Shown here: positions 1 to 13,337 of the stretch, piece after piece
Position numbering within the stretch: the stretch's first letter is position 1
Layout of the letters: every line of letters starts with the position of its first letter
Assembly: GCA_038503065.1 (NCBI GenBank)
Contig: JBCAMK010000010.1
Span: 1,922,001-1,986,000 of the forward strand
Source of the DNA: Paragyromitra xinjiangensis
Lineage: Eukaryota > Ascomycota > Pezizomycetes > Pezizales > Discinaceae
Direction of reading: 5' to 3'
DNA length: 64,000 nt
Made by a program: the position numbers and the translations under genes
The notes under the pieces: generated by a model
What the model was told of the DNA's origin: nothing
Database searches by the model: none
Seen by the model: only the letters and a program-made list of their open reading frames with translations

Positions 1-3000
1 CCGTGATCTGTAACCGCGGGATAATGTGGTGATACTCTCAGCCCACAAGATGCGACCTACCGAAGGCTGATACGGTAGTAAGCAACGAGGCGGGGGCATC
101 AAGTCTTATGTTTCCCCGGCAAAGACTCTACTCAACAGAACGGAAACGAGATAGTTTCTTTCGCCTGGATCTTGGCTGGGTCGATATGCTTATGCTGTTC
201 CTTGGTAGATTTGAGGAATACTTTCCCGTGTTTACGATTCATTTTCACAGGATGGGCAGGGAGGAATCTTACGCTTACGGATCAGCATTTGAGTGGAGCG
301 AATAGGTGCCATCTTACTGCTTACATCCGTGAGTCCTTACTATTTGTTATTCTGATAATAGAGTTTTTTCAGCCAGCTTAGGAGCTATCCTGCCAGCTGA
401 TTTTTCTTCAGGCAGGGGGATTCAAACACTTTGTTACCTTCGCCTTGGTTTGTACATAGTGAGTTTCAGCTGTGTGTTTATTATAACGCGGGGAAAGCTC
501 ATTCATCTTGAGGTACCCGTAACTGCAGTTCTCTCTAAGTTGATGTGTTGTTCCAAGCTTGCGTCCAGGACTGTGCAGGAAGCCATGTGGCGCGTGTTAA
601 GCAAAGCTAAAGGGGATAGCCGCATGAGTGAAAGTCAACCAAGTGTTTGTCCTTTGGGCCGATACTTTTGCAGGAGCTTGGTTTGGGTTAGAGCCTCACC
701 GTGTGATGTCTAATATCTGTGGTTAACCCCTGATCCACCTTTGTCTCATGCAGCGGATCGTGCTTTAGAGGCTCAGGAACTGGTATGAAGGACAGGATTT
801 TGGTTTTCTTCCGGGAAGAGTAAATTGCCTCAGCCTGACCGTATTGTAAAAAAGCACAAAAAGATATGGTGTGACATCTAAAATAAGGCGAGGGGCTATC
901 CTGGAAGGGCGATATGCAAAGTTGCCTTGCCTCACTGAAAATCCACTGCGCTAGATTTGGCTGGATTTTATTTTCGGGCCTTAAAAAGTGTGTGGGATTT
1001 GGTAGGTTCTGTTGTCAGGATCTGCGCCCTATGACTCCGTGTCTCCGTGAATGCACTTGCTTGGCGAGGCTACCACGTTTACTCCGATAGTGCTAGGGGG
1101 AAATGGGTTTCTGGGATACGCTTTAAAGTGATCTCTAGCTGCAACTAGAAGTTTTTAATATCCGGATCACCGGCATGCTGCAGCTAATCGGATTATCGTA
1201 TCTGGGCACAGGATGGGATTAGAGCACGAATATACATTCGAAAATGACAGTTGATGAATCAGGCCTTGGGATTTGTAATGATATCGCTAGGTTTCTTAGT
1301 ATATACTGTATAAAATTAGTCGGTAGACTGTAGTTCAGTATACATTATTTAATAAATGGTGTTTGGTCGAATTATGGAATTTATAATCATACTGATAGAA
1401 TTTGATACTCTGGGCTCGAAGTGATATCTTGTAGCGACTCCGTACGCATACTGATTCGAAATGTATTTACTATTACATGTCTGAAAGTCGTCTCCGGTTT
1501 TGAGTTCCCTCGGCGTTAATAATTTATCCTGTGCAAGTGTATCGGGGATCCATGGGGTTGGGATGCCTGGGAGGAGTTTCTATACCTTGGTTACTGTAGC
1601 TGATGTTCTAAACTCACACTTAGCAAACTTGTATGGATCAAGAGTCTTTTTCTGATAATCTTCCTTTAGTAGCTGGAGACTGGTTCTATTTTTCGTGCCT
1701 CCTGGCGGGCTTTGGGCGGACACTGCTCGGTCTCAGGACCCTCCGCGTACTGCGTGTGGGTGAGCTTTTAGTATTAGGATACCTAGTGTAGAGGTGCTTG
1801 TGCTCTGTGTACGCGAAGCTGTAATCTCATTTCTCATCGTAGGTAGAAAATTTGCCTTGCATGCATGCTACAAACGTAACCTTGGCTTCGCATGCCGTTT
1901 TCCATTTTCGGGTGTATTTTATAACAATAACCGACTACACTTGTAGAGGCGCTAACTCGGACTCGCCTCCTTTCTAGAAGAGAAGTTTATTCTAGACTTT
2001 GAGAAGTATAGCGCTAGTAGTTCTGCTGTCATCATCACAAACCATCACTCAAGCAACACTTCGTATTGAATTTTTGTTTGTTTGCTTCCGTCGCGTACAT
2101 GTAATCAGAGGCTATGAAACAATGCTAAAACATCGTATCTTTATTCCTATGTGGAAGGCTATTAGTTCATGGTCCGAGATTTTAGCTAACTGTGGAAAAG
2201 GGTAAAGGTATAATGTTATCGCTAACCCTAGATGAACGGTATAACTAGTGAAGGTTTCCAGGATAAAAAGGGTGTCGTTACTGGAAGACGAAAATAAGTA
2301 TTTAGAGGGTCGGGATGGGCTTTGGAGACAAGATAATTAAATCTGGGAGGTTGGAATCTGTCGGGATAGCAGTTGGATACAACCAACTGCAAGGCGCCGG
2401 CTGAATCACATATATACCAGGATGTATATATAGCTAACTAAAGGGTGTTGGAGATAAGACTTCCTAATAATAGCAGAATCCTTCATATGCCTGTTGCCAG
2501 ATGGCTCTCCCTTGTTCAGTTGAGACGTTTTTAGGTGCTCTTGTCAAGCTATATAGGGGTGGTTCACCTCTCTGCTATCGATATTTGCCTCTGCAATCTT
2601 AAGGGAATCGATCGATCTATCTCAGTTATGCCCTGATTGATTGATTGATTGATAAATCATACACGCATCCGCTTTTGTGCCCTGAGATTACATGTTATAT
2701 CAAAAAACCGTAGCTCCTCATTTCCCAATCTAACATTATGTGGATTAGCCAAAATTTACCGCCAACGAGGATCAAGATCCCAATAGATTTTGATCGTGGA
2801 TTGACTGAGGGCTTCCATCACTGCTAGCTGCTTCAGTACCGCTCAGATAGTTCTTCGAGCGAAAATTCCGCTGTAGCAGAGAACTTATTTAAGCCAAACA
2901 GGGCGCCGGCATTTTCGGACATGAGTAACAGCCAACTCTCGATCATTGATCAATTAGTAAAATGTAGCACCAGTTGCACCAGTTGCAGCAGTCTTCCAGC

Positions 3001-6000
3001 CGCTTAACCCAGCAGTAAAATCATTCATAATATTGAGGAGGCCAAACTCAAGAATTACCGTTTAGATAATGGCAAAGGCCTGTCCAACAAGTTAGCACCG
3101 CTTAGAGTTCTCACTGGTCTAGGTTCCGTCCGTCATATTGTGGGCACCGGCTAGCAAATCTGGGGGACCTACTAATCCGTGTGACCTGGTGCCAACTAAG
3201 TTGGATACTCACAAGGAGCAAGCAGCAGACAACTATTCTATCCCAGTTCTGGTCACCCGAGCCACGTGACATTATCAACTTGGCAGCGACCGCCTACGCA
3301 GGAACCCCAGCTTTTTGCCTGCTCGAATTGATTGGTTTTTGCTTTTATGGTAATTTATTATTTGTACCTGTTTTCATTTGTTTCATGTGTTCTGTATAAC
3401 TGGCCCTTTCTATTGAAAATCCGAATCTGCTCAGTAATATCAGGGGTGGAAATTTCTTGGGTAATCTTGTACAATGGTTGTTTGAAGGTAAGACACTAAA
3501 AATACGAAGCACATTCGTTCTTGGTATGAGAGCAGAAATTTTCGGTTATGGATTCGGTTATAGCGATTCGGGGTATCTTGTATCAAGTACTGGCTAAATG
3601 ATGAAGCGCTTCGAGTCCGAGAGGCTAAATCATCTCGTTTATGACTAGGCCATGTCGATTTTGGTGGTGCATACTACATACCTTTCGGCAGGTGACCTAC
3701 TGTAAACTGGTTAGCTGTGCGCTTACAGGCCCAATCACTGCGAATCACTCGCTAGCGGATAACGGTGTGAACTTGTTAAATTTCATTCCCCTGAATAAGT
3801 TCATTAGCGTTGGATTGGGGGCTTCGAAACCAGCTAAACGAATTATGTAAATGGGTGGGTCCTGTAGGCTAAGACCTTCACATATTATTAGCGCATGAGG
3901 CCAACATTTACTTCTTTCTATAACCGCCATAGACTCAGATAGCTTCTTGGATCTGTGTTAGAGATGCCAACTATGATCTCTGGACCTACTAGCCAAGTGT
4001 TTCATGTGTGACCATGGCGGGATACCTGATGGGATCATATCATTTGGCCAAGAATCACCAAAACGTACTCACCAAGCGCGGGAAGTGAGGGATTTACCAA
4101 CTGGCTGTGTCCTGTCTGTGTGAGCACAACAAAATGCGGCTCGGGTCTTTTGCTTGGACGTACCAGTGAGGCGGAGCTAAGCTTATAATTTTAGGGGGTG
4201 AGTCAAGTGTCTGCGGGGGTTTTCTTGGAAAGAGACATTATCTGTGTTGCGATTCATGTTAGCAACTGTTTGGAGCTGGGGCGGCACTGAATACTGAAGC
4301 CAAGTCATTTGCTTTCAACTGACGGTATTTATTTTTTGTTTTGTTGGGTGCGTGGTATTTGAGGGTTTTGGGCTTTGGGGGTAGGGATCAGACTTGTGAT
4401 AATACTGTAATGTAATATATTTTACAATATCATAAGATTAAAGACGACCGATAGAATGTATATAGTGCGGTATAGCCTAGGATAAGTTTAACTACATGTA
4501 CCTACTAGCTTTGAGAGGGGAGCCCGGGCTATTCCACGGCCTAAGAGCAGTCTGTGCAACTATGTATCTTATCTATTTTACCGCTTCCTGTGATCGTGAG
4601 AGGGTGCTTTAACAGGCCGAATTGAAACATTGCCCTTACATATAGTAGCACAGGTTTTGGCCTAGTTGATCTATATAATGACAGTTCAGTCAGTACCCGT
4701 TGTACGATAGCACATGGCGGGTAGGTATGTGTAAAGAAACATGGTGTAAATAGCTTTCTGGTTGTGTTAATTGAACAATTAAAACCCTGACTATGTAAGC
4801 TACACTTGGGTTCAACTCTCCACCATAGTAGTATTTTTGCTATGATAAATAGTGTGCGCACCTTCAAATAAATACACAGAGCCGCTATACCAGTGCCATG
4901 TATTTGATGTGTGAGTATCCCCTACTAACAGTGTACTTGATGTGTTACGTTGTCAGTGTTTAGCTATGTATCTACCGGTACCATAAAACTGATTTACGTT
5001 GTCACACTGTGCTTTTATTGTTTTTAGAGATACTTTGTGCTATAGTGCAATGCCAACTCGTCGCCAGAGCTCTCTGGGTGGTTTGATAGCATAATGGTAT
5101 AGGCGTTTCGTTATGTATAAAGTCTACTTCGAGAGAGTTAAGAATATATTTCCCAGGGCAGGTCTAATTCCTACGAGTCTCACCGAAAATGTATCTAATC
5201 TTTATGAAAAGGCTAAGGTCACAGACGACGGCGCGACCATGGCTTAGAAACAACAGTTATCGAGCTGTGAAGTAGGAATAAAAATAAAAGATAATATTTA
5301 TATTAGAAATATTCTGAAAGCTTCTCATTCAGTCTCCTCATCAGTAGTGATGAATCTAACTAAATTACTTCGTAGTTACTGCTGGTATAAGGCGGCTGCA
5401 GCCGCAGCCACCAGTAGGGCGGCAGCCCCCAAGCTAGCTTTTGAGCTGCCTCCCGCACTATTCGTACTGTTGGATGCTTTTGAGATTGTTAGCGTTTATT
5501 AGGTAGTACTAAGTGGGGTTTTATGCGGACGTACAGCTACCGGTAACGACAGAACTGATATCAATATCCACCCCCCCATTGTCACTGTCGCTGTTACCAT
5601 TATTGTCAATTTTATTAAATTTTCGGCCTGCGGGGGTAAGTTCTGGAGCGCGCGCGGTGACGCCAGTGTTTGCGGACATTATGGAAGATGATGTACTGGT
5701 TTGAGAACTTGTTATCTTAAGCTGGGAATAGAGGTAAGGTATATTGTGAGTTTTGTGAGTTTGTAGATAATGGATGTGTGATGTGAAAGAACAAGAATCA
5801 ACAGCGGTGGGATTGCCTAGATATACTATAGAAAACTGAATATTATTCTCTTCTGTGTACTGTTCTATTGTGTGATGGTTCCCTGATAACTTGCCTCATT
5901 GAATATTCCTAAAGTGTATGTATCCTGGGTATTCTCTTGGTTTGCTGGGCTCAATCTATCTACTCACTATAGTTTGAAGCGGAGATGGAGTTCCTGTACT

Positions 6001-8987
6001 CTAGTAATGATCGGGGGGGGGGGGGGTACACGTAGACCGGTTTGTGTAAATCCTTTCTTTTTCCTAAGCATTGGTCTCGCATTACTCGATCTATGGAATT
6101 AACCTTGTGCCTAGCTCGTGCTGCGTAGCTTGATGTGCGCCGGTACCGGCAACAGCCTTAGGCAGTAGGAGGGGATGGGAACGAACCTACCATAGACCAA
6201 ATATCTGGTCTTGTTTTAGGGAAAATACCACCAACAGTCTGAGCTTGCATGAGCTAATATTCAAATACCTGATAGATATTATCTATTCCTAGCGTGCTAG
6301 CTTAGTGTAGATATAATCCATGCTGAAGACCTGCATAGCATGTATTAACAAGAACCTTAGAATTAGTTAAGTCGTAGCATTGACGGTTAACGTGTAAGTT
6401 ATGGAGAGGTGATGGGGCGGTCAACGCCTTCTACCCAAAGGGCTGGCCGGCCGGATCGACGCTCAAAGAAAATACTATGCTAGTGATGTATTAGATAATG
6501 ATCTCTGGCGCTCTAGAATGCTCTCGAGTGGTCTCGCAACTGGCTTCCGCATGACCATTCATTAAATGGGACGTTTATTAACTGAGAGAGCCCCCCCCAT
6601 TTAGAGAAAGCGAACGTCAATTGCGATCGAGGCTTCTTTGAAGTTTCTTGAGGTTGATTTAAAATTGTTAGTTTAGGCTTCTTGTGCATGTGACATTCTG
6701 CCAGGTAAACAAAGGTAAAGAGCTACCATTTTACTGCTGGCTGGTCCGATAAGCAATGTGGCTAGCTGTGTAATAAATGTGCGGTATGTGGCATGTACAA
6801 TCGAGGAAGTTACGTATCTTGCCATGTCCAAGTACATAACCAAAAAATACCTGGGGGACAGTCGGATTGTTTAATTGAAATTTCTGGGGTACGTTGTGGC
6901 TCGCGAATTAAGCTTTCTGCTTACCTACTGCACTAAGCCACCACTATATAACAGCTACAGCTAAAAGCCCTAACCCCGCTGCTAAACAGCCACCACGACC
7001 CTCAGTACCCCTAGCGAATAATCGCAGAGGATTGGACTGATACTCCTCCTATCACCGTCTCTACTGCCCCAGCAGGCAGTACTTCCCAACTCATTAGTGT
7101 CTACTTTTAGCGACTCATTGGTATCGTCGGTGTAATTCTAGGAGATACCCTTAGCTATCATTCCCCGTCGTATTATAGCGGCTCCGGTAATTTCAATCTT
7201 CGGAAGAGTTGCAGATGATCGGCCAACAAGACCCTTTGAAAGTCTATATATATAGCTGCTATTATGTTCTGGAGAAGAAATTCCTAGAGAGGAGAAACCG
7301 AAGCTATACATGACACAGCATCTCACCTGAGAGGGAACTTATTTGTAAGGGCGATGCACCTATTTCGCTGGATTGCTAGTTAACAGGACAGGACATGTCG
7401 TGCGGGGATATACCTAACCAGAGGGCCCAGAAATCTGAGGTCGGGGGGAGATTGAAGTTCTATCCAAGACGATGGAGAGGGATTTTTTTAGTCGTCGTCT
7501 CAGCTTGGTGTCTCGTGCCATAGCGGATAGTTAAGGTCCACTGCAAGGGCATTTCCAGCGGAGCTACTTATCATATCGACACGAACCTAGTATTACGCTC
7601 CTGAAAGCGAAGCCTGGCTGCTGGCTATCTCGACTTCAGAACCGCAAATGACCGCGTATTCTACCATTTTCAGCTTTAAAACTGCCAATTATGAACAGTA
7701 TCAGGATCGCCTTAGTAGTCGTGAGTGGTGATTTTTTATCCCAACGACGAACTTTTCTTGATCCTCATAGTGGCGACGAAGTTTTTCAAGAGACAATTCA
7801 GAAGTTGCTTCCTCGAGAAATTTCGGTCGCGGTTAGAATCACTTCGAGAGAAAACTATATTCTTCTTACCAACGTTTGCCAAACTGTGGTACCGCCAAAT
7901 CTGTGCGACAGGCTCAGATGCTCTATCATCTACTTATTATTAAGGCCCGTCTGGGGGGGTCTAATTGTTGACGCGACTGTGAAAAAGTTAATTAAGATAC
8001 ACGCTTGCTGTGAATCAGAAAGTCCTAAGCTTGCTAGTATGGGACCAACTAACTTCAGCCCCAAAATCATAGTGTTGGCCTCGTATGGGCGAGTTCACAT
8101 TTACAACCCTTCCTATCAAATGATCTTGTCCTGGGCTTCTGGCTGTTAGCTTCCGTGTATGAATCGTTGGTCCGAACTCGGTCCTCTATGGGAAGAAACA
8201 GGAAAGGTGAAGGATACTCTCATTCAGCCTTAAAGGAACAGAAAATAATTCCTTATTACTATTATCCAACGCATCCGTTCTGTTTGCAATTTATACCTGC
8301 TGGGATAATTTTGCATATGTCTAGTCTTTACTTGGCAATATTACGGGTACTATAACCTAGGTGGTTAGATTTACTTAACGAACTCATCATCATAATCATG
8401 GCGCGTGTATAGGTTATCAATCGATCAATCAATTAATCATCATCGCAATATCATTGCATCATAGGAAGTCACTCGGTAAGCTTACCTCATTGGTTGTAGA
8501 GCTTAAACTAATAACCTAAACGCGGAGCTTGCGCTAAATATTGTAGGCCTAGTATTAACCTTGCGAACTCTTTTAGGTTCAAAAGGTTCTCGAGCAGCTG
8601 CGCTGTCACGGAGAAGCTTTCTATTTATTGAAATTTAGTAACTATTAAAGGTGGCCGTTTAATCATTTCCAACAAACCTCGACATAGACTCACCTGCTGT
8701 AACATTACAGACAAGATACTAAACCTTTATACATTGCAAAAAGTCGACCTTGGTGCATTTACTACCTCAACGCTATGGTATGAGTTCGTGGCCCGATACA
8801 AAATGGTTGAACGATGCGACCCGAGTTTGGAGTTGAAGTTTGCCGGGGACATGGTATAATTTTATCTTAGGGTTAGACATATTTAGACCACCGCTACTAA
8901 CATTTATGACTTATTTGCCTTCGCCCCGCACAGAAGAGGGATGTCTCTTAAACCATCAACTTCACGCTGTGAAGATAATATACAGCG
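1..8987. other. Gene-poor region, no supported gene
   Basis: About 9 kb with only short open frames and no recognisable domain. The longest, 7691-8149 (+, 152 codons), has no motif or family resemblance I can name and is not called. Simple features are a run of 13 G near 6007, a short TTGATTGATTGAT stretch near 2637 and a G+C-rich CTGCAG palindrome near 5397. I see no transposase or reverse transcriptase motif. The region may hold decayed repeats I cannot recognise without a repeat library. Confidence 0.6.
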
Positions 8988-10220
8988 ATGTGTGCCTGGG
9001 CTCCCACAGCGAGACCATGGACTCCAATCTGTTCACTTCATCCACCTACATTTGCCGTACCTAACGTACCTGAGACCCTGCCGAGACAAACATTACTTTT
9101 GCCTCCAGTGCCAACATCTGCTTCCGAAAACACCCTGACCGAACATGACTCATTCAACAAGTACCCCGAATCCTCGCGGAGCTATGCTGTTGTTGGAAAA
9201 GACACAACCACCCAACCACCCATCCTCACCCTACCCGTCGAGCTTACCATCATGGTATTCAAAAAGGTAGAAAACATAAGTGACATCTGGTCTCTCCAAG
9301 AAACCTGCAGTCACTTCAGAGACGTACTAGAAACCAACGAAGCCGAAATCTCCAAATACATGAGCCAATCCATAAACCTAACCGTCACAGTAGAATCCAA
9401 AGCAAACATCACCCGCACCCTCGCCTCAATCTACCCACTCTCAATCTACGGTTGGCCCGGAATCGACACCCCCACCTTCTACTGGGTATCAGTCCTCCAA
9501 TCCCGCTCCAGAGCCCTCAAAGAAATCAGATCCCTAAACTACCACGCCTACCCCCACATCCACACCGCACACTTCCTCCACCACGCGTGGAACTGCGACG
9601 TAACCCACCTCTTCTGGAGCTGGTGCGAAATCCCCACCGATGAAGAATCATTCACATTCCTCGACACCCTACACCCGGAGGTCTGCAGCGGCCTATGCGA
9701 GTTCTACTTCACCGCAGTTTTCACCCTATCCAGACTAGCACTCGAGCTCCCCCGTCCTCCACCCCAACAAACCCTATTCACACTAGAAACAACAGCACCA
9801 CCAATAGCCCCTCTCATCCAGAACCTCACCACCCTCAATAAGCCACACAGCCACCTCTGGGACCTCCTCGAGGAGTCGGAACGCGGGATGGGGCCCGTTA
9901 CTACAGGCTGTATTTCGATCCTTGAGAGTACGGCTGCGATGCTCGGACCGCTGATCATGCGTGATTGGGTAGAGAATATAGAGTTTTCATCGGGGATCTC
10001 GAAGGACCCGGATACGCCCATGTGTTGGCCGTCCTACGATAAGGCTTATGCGTGGTTGAATACCAGTGCGGAGGAGTGCGTGAGGTTGACGGAGGATTAT
10101 CATGAGAGGACGAATCAGCTGTTTTTGTTTTATGGAACCCAGAGACATCAGAGGGCGCCGTTGGTTGAGAAGTGTATGGTGGAGCTGGAGAAGCTGAGGA
10201 AGAAGATAGCTGGTGGGTGA
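8988..10220 (+). CDS. F-box domain protein
   Basis: The open frame encodes up to 410 residues. At about residues 76-125 there is an F-box-like segment: LTLPVELTIMVFKKV, then a helix around SLQETCSHFRDVLET. F-box proteins usually bind Skp1 in SCF ubiquitin ligases, and the C-terminal part would choose the substrate. Here that part (about 285 residues) has no repeat I can identify and contains several aromatic-rich stretches. ATG at 8988 is the first in frame, but the first 70 residues look less protein-like, and a splice acceptor-like ccacag near 9007 leaves room for an upstream exon, so the start is uncertain. Synonymous positions are strongly C-rich to about 9850 and G-rich afterwards. The gene is convergent with the SDR gene. 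The F-box call is fairly safe; the substrate is unknown. Confidence 0.7.
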   Translation: MCAWAPTARPWTPICSLHPPTFAVPNVPETLPRQTLLLPPVPTSASENTLTEHDSFNKYPESSRSYAVVGKDTTTQPPILTLPVELTIMVFKKVENISDIWSLQETCSHFRDVLETNEAEISKYMSQSINLTVTVESKANITRTLASIYPLSIYGWPGIDTPTFYWVSVLQSRSRALKEIRSLNYHAYPHIHTAHFLHHAWNCDVTHLFWSWCEIPTDEESFTFLDTLHPEVCSGLCEFYFTAVFTLSRLALELPRPPPQQTLFTLETTAPPIAPLIQNLTTLNKPHSHLWDLLEESERGMGPVTTGCISILESTAAMLGPLIMRDWVENIEFSSGISKDPDTPMCWPSYDKAYAWLNTSAEECVRLTEDYHERTNQLFLFYGTQRHQRAPLVEKCMVELEKLRKKIAGG

Positions 10221-10918
10221 CGGGATAGGGGAGGAGAAGGAGGGGTGGGGGGTGGGGATGTTAGTGGGGGGTTTCATGCCTCTATTAGCCTTGCTTTCAT
10301 TATCGTGGATTTCAGGTTTTCTTTTATTGGGATGACGAGGCTGTGAAGGAAAGAACAGGTTACCCAATGATTTGGGTACTTTCCTTCGCACGCCCCTAAC
10401 CCGTTGTGTTTTGTGCACCATCTAGCTTAAACAGCTATTGGTTTCTACTACGTTTACCCGAAAATTAATTAAGTAGCTTCTTGAACACACGGGTGAGAAC
10501 CCATGAAGGGGTTATACTTTGTGATTCGCTTCCGGACCGTATGTAAGGGCAAACTTCCATCGGTCCAAGCAAGCGACCGGCTACCCGGCAGGTTCAGGTA
10601 AATCACTCGGCCAGTTAAGAACGACTACACACCATCACAAACACACGAACAAACTCTATCCTTAAAAATGTTTTATTCAGAATAAGTCCCATAAATCCCA
10701 CCCCATCGAAAAAAACCCAAAACCCTTTTAAACATCCCCATCACCACGACCAAAAAAAATGCAATGCAAAAGCACACAATGCAATGCCCTACCCATCGAA
10801 AGAAAGAAACAATGCCCCAAAACAAAAACACAACAAAAGAAAAAAAAAGTCAATCATGTATCATAAACGTCCACAAATGCCCAACCAAGGAAACCCCACC
10901 CTACCCACTCCACCTCGT
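10221..10918. other. Convergent intergenic region
   Basis: This is the shared 3' region of two convergent genes. The stretch 10650-10860 is A-rich on the plus strand with AAAAATG-type words, which may hold polyadenylation signals for the minus-strand SDR gene. No coding or repeat feature is supported. Confidence 0.5.
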
Positions 10919-13337
10919 TTAAAAGTTATTAACAAACGCTCCACCATCAACCACAATCTGCGCACCACTAACATACTTCGCCCCCTCACCAGCCAACCAC
11001 ACCGCAGGACCAACAACATCACTCGGCACACCCAACCTCCCGAGTGGAACCTTCTTCTCCAGTCTCCCACGCTTCTCCATATCCTGCAGCTCCTCTCTAT
11101 TCATCTTCGTCTGCACCACACCAGGCAACAGCGCGTTACAACGGACACCATACGGGCCAAGCGAGATCGCGGTCGACTGCATAAGCGAGATCAACCCAGC
11201 CGCAGTGGGGTTATAATGCGACTGATGAGCATTACCAGAGTGGGCGCTAGCAGAAGACAAGAAGATGAGAGAGTAATCCGGCATCGGGTCCGGCTTCGGC
11301 TCGATCGGGAGCGCGTGGAACTGCGACTTAAACTGACGTGCGCAGGCCTGGACGAAGTAGAAGTTCCCGTTAAGATTAACATCGACATGGCGGCGTAGGA
11401 GTTCCGGGGTGACATCTAGGAAGTCGCGGTACCAGCACATGCCGGCGTTACCAACAGCTACATCGAGTTTTCCATACGTCTCCACTGCGCGCTTGATGAT
11501 GTTATCGCTTGTCCGCGGGTCCGAGATATCGCCAAAGACGATGGTACAGCCTTGTCCCATACCACGAATCTCGACACAGAGCGACACGATCTCCTCGTTG
11601 GCAGGATCACTCTTAGTACCCCAGTAATGGGCAACAATATGAGCACCCTCCTTGGCGAAGCCAAGAGCGATAGCACGACCGATACCCCGCGAGGCACCAG
11701 TGATAGCACAAATCTTACCTTCGAGCAGTCTCGGTCTCAACGGTGGAGTAACCTGCATAGCACCCGCAACGCCAGTCTCCGAGCCTGCAATGGTAGACTC
11801 TTCAACCTCGCTCGGCGGAACCTCTACAAGCGCCGTCTCATCATTCTTGCTAAAGTCTTCACTGTCCACACTCGACTGACGGATGAGTTCCAACTGCGGC
11901 GGGGTAGGCTCAGCCTCAATAACGTGGACAATATCCTTTTGTCGCTTTCGCTGGCGCTCGCGTTCTTGTCGCTCGCGTTCCTGTCGCTCGCGTTCCCGTT
12001 GTTGCATTTCTCGCTCGCGTTGCATTTCTCTCTCGCGTTGCTCCTCCATCTCACGTTCATGTTCTTCACGTTCTCGTTGCATCTGTATCTCGCGTTCACG
12101 CTGCATCTCACGGTCTCGTTGCATCTCTAGCTCGTATTCTCGCTCTTCTTCTTCACGCTCCCAGTCACGTGGGGAGTCCATCGGCGGCTCGATATCATCG
12201 TCGTGACGACGACCATGGCCACGGTTAGACGGGGGAGTATCGATAGTAGCACGGATCTCCTTCTTTCGTCGACGAGGCTTGTTGGTGTCTGATATGGAGA
12301 GTACGATCTGGCCACCACCACCGTTACCGGGGTTGATAGCAATAGAGGTTTTGGTCTCTTGCACTAGACGATCCCGCTCAGATGCAGGTTCGTTAGGTGG
12401 GGTGGGTGCTGCAGGAGGGTAGTGGTTTTGCCGGGGGATGAGGGCGTTAGAAACGATGTCGGACGGGGTTAGGATATCACCGGGATCACCGTCAGATTCG
12501 GATGGTGGTGGCATGGAGTGGGAGCGAGCTGGCTGTCGGATCTTGGAGTGTTGCTGCGGGGAAGCGGACTGGCCCCACCGGTCCAGGAATGCATTCTTGA
12601 GGTAGTCGAAGGACATTGAGTCGTTTTTGCCTGAACCGGAAGCCATGGTTAGTATGCGTGAAGACGGGAGATGGGTGGAGGAGGAAGATTTTTTCGAAAT
12701 GGGGAACCGGGACAGGTTAAATGAACCGTCTCCTCAGGTGTGGGGTAGGGTCCGCGGGAAGGGGGTAGGACAATAACTTACAGTCGTTACAGTTCGGTTC
12801 GGAACAGTGTGGGTTCTTCCTCAGCCAGTCTTCGCCTGTATACATGTTAGAAGGGGGGGTTCATTGGATATAAAATACTCAAGGCAGTGTGTGGGCCATG
12901 TCACAACAGGCGGGGGCTAAGAATGAAAAAAAAGCAACGAATAGGGATGCGGAAGGCAGATCATTGGCAGGGGGGTGGTCCACATACTCAACTCCATCAG
13001 CCATCTTCCCGGCGTCATCCCCCGTCCAGTGCCCCACACATTCGTCGTATCAATAGTTTTCACGAATAAGCTCCTGCAGGAGGGGGGAAAAAATCCGAGT
13101 CAGCCCAGCCCCCAAAAATAAATCAAAATAAACAGAAAATTCGCAAACAAACATCCCCCCAGATATACCACAATTAAAAAAAAACTAAAAATCAGAACAA
13201 ACGTACCATTTCCCCGCATCAGTTGCTCGTGGATATGCCAACGCGCACAACCTCTCAAACCGCTGCATATGTTTCCATGCTGAAGCTCGCGGTGTGAACT
13301 TCAGGTGCTGGAGTTCTGTCACTGGATCCATCGACAT
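10919..13337 (-). CDS. Short-chain dehydrogenase/reductase with long N-terminal extension; catalytic Lys replaced by Ala
   Basis: The last exon (12630-10919) carries a disordered region, a long Arg/Glu/Gln coiled-coil-like stretch (residues about 224-297 of the model) and a C-terminal Rossmann SDR domain: TGASRGIG, then NAG, then a Ser 13 residues before Tyr. The domain resembles fungal L-rhamnose-1-dehydrogenase-type SDRs. The expected Tyr-x3-Lys reads YNPTA, with GCG at 11203-11201 in place of the lysine codon. I infer upstream exons at 13337-13203, 13073-13064 (10 nt) and 12835-12782. They join in frame to the last exon by a GTAAGT donor (12781) and a TACTAAC branch point just before 12630. 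The joined model is 636 aa and adds a compact module with four cysteines (HC, NC, DC). The 10-nt exon is the weakest part. Without the upstream exons the ATG at 12646 gives 575 aa, but that ATG would lie inside the inferred intron. Confidence 0.8.

Noticed and set aside
7691..8149. 152-codon open frame on the plus strand
   Set aside because: No recognisable motif, biased or family-like composition, or splice partner; overlaps another open frame. Plausible by chance in 9 kb.
9704..10021. Long open frames antisense to the F-box gene
   Set aside because: They result from the biased codon use of the real gene; the sense strand carries the F-box.
11552..12206. Plus-strand frames rich in Leu/Ser/Arg repeats
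   Set aside because: Antisense of the Arg/Glu/Gln-rich segment of the SDR protein.
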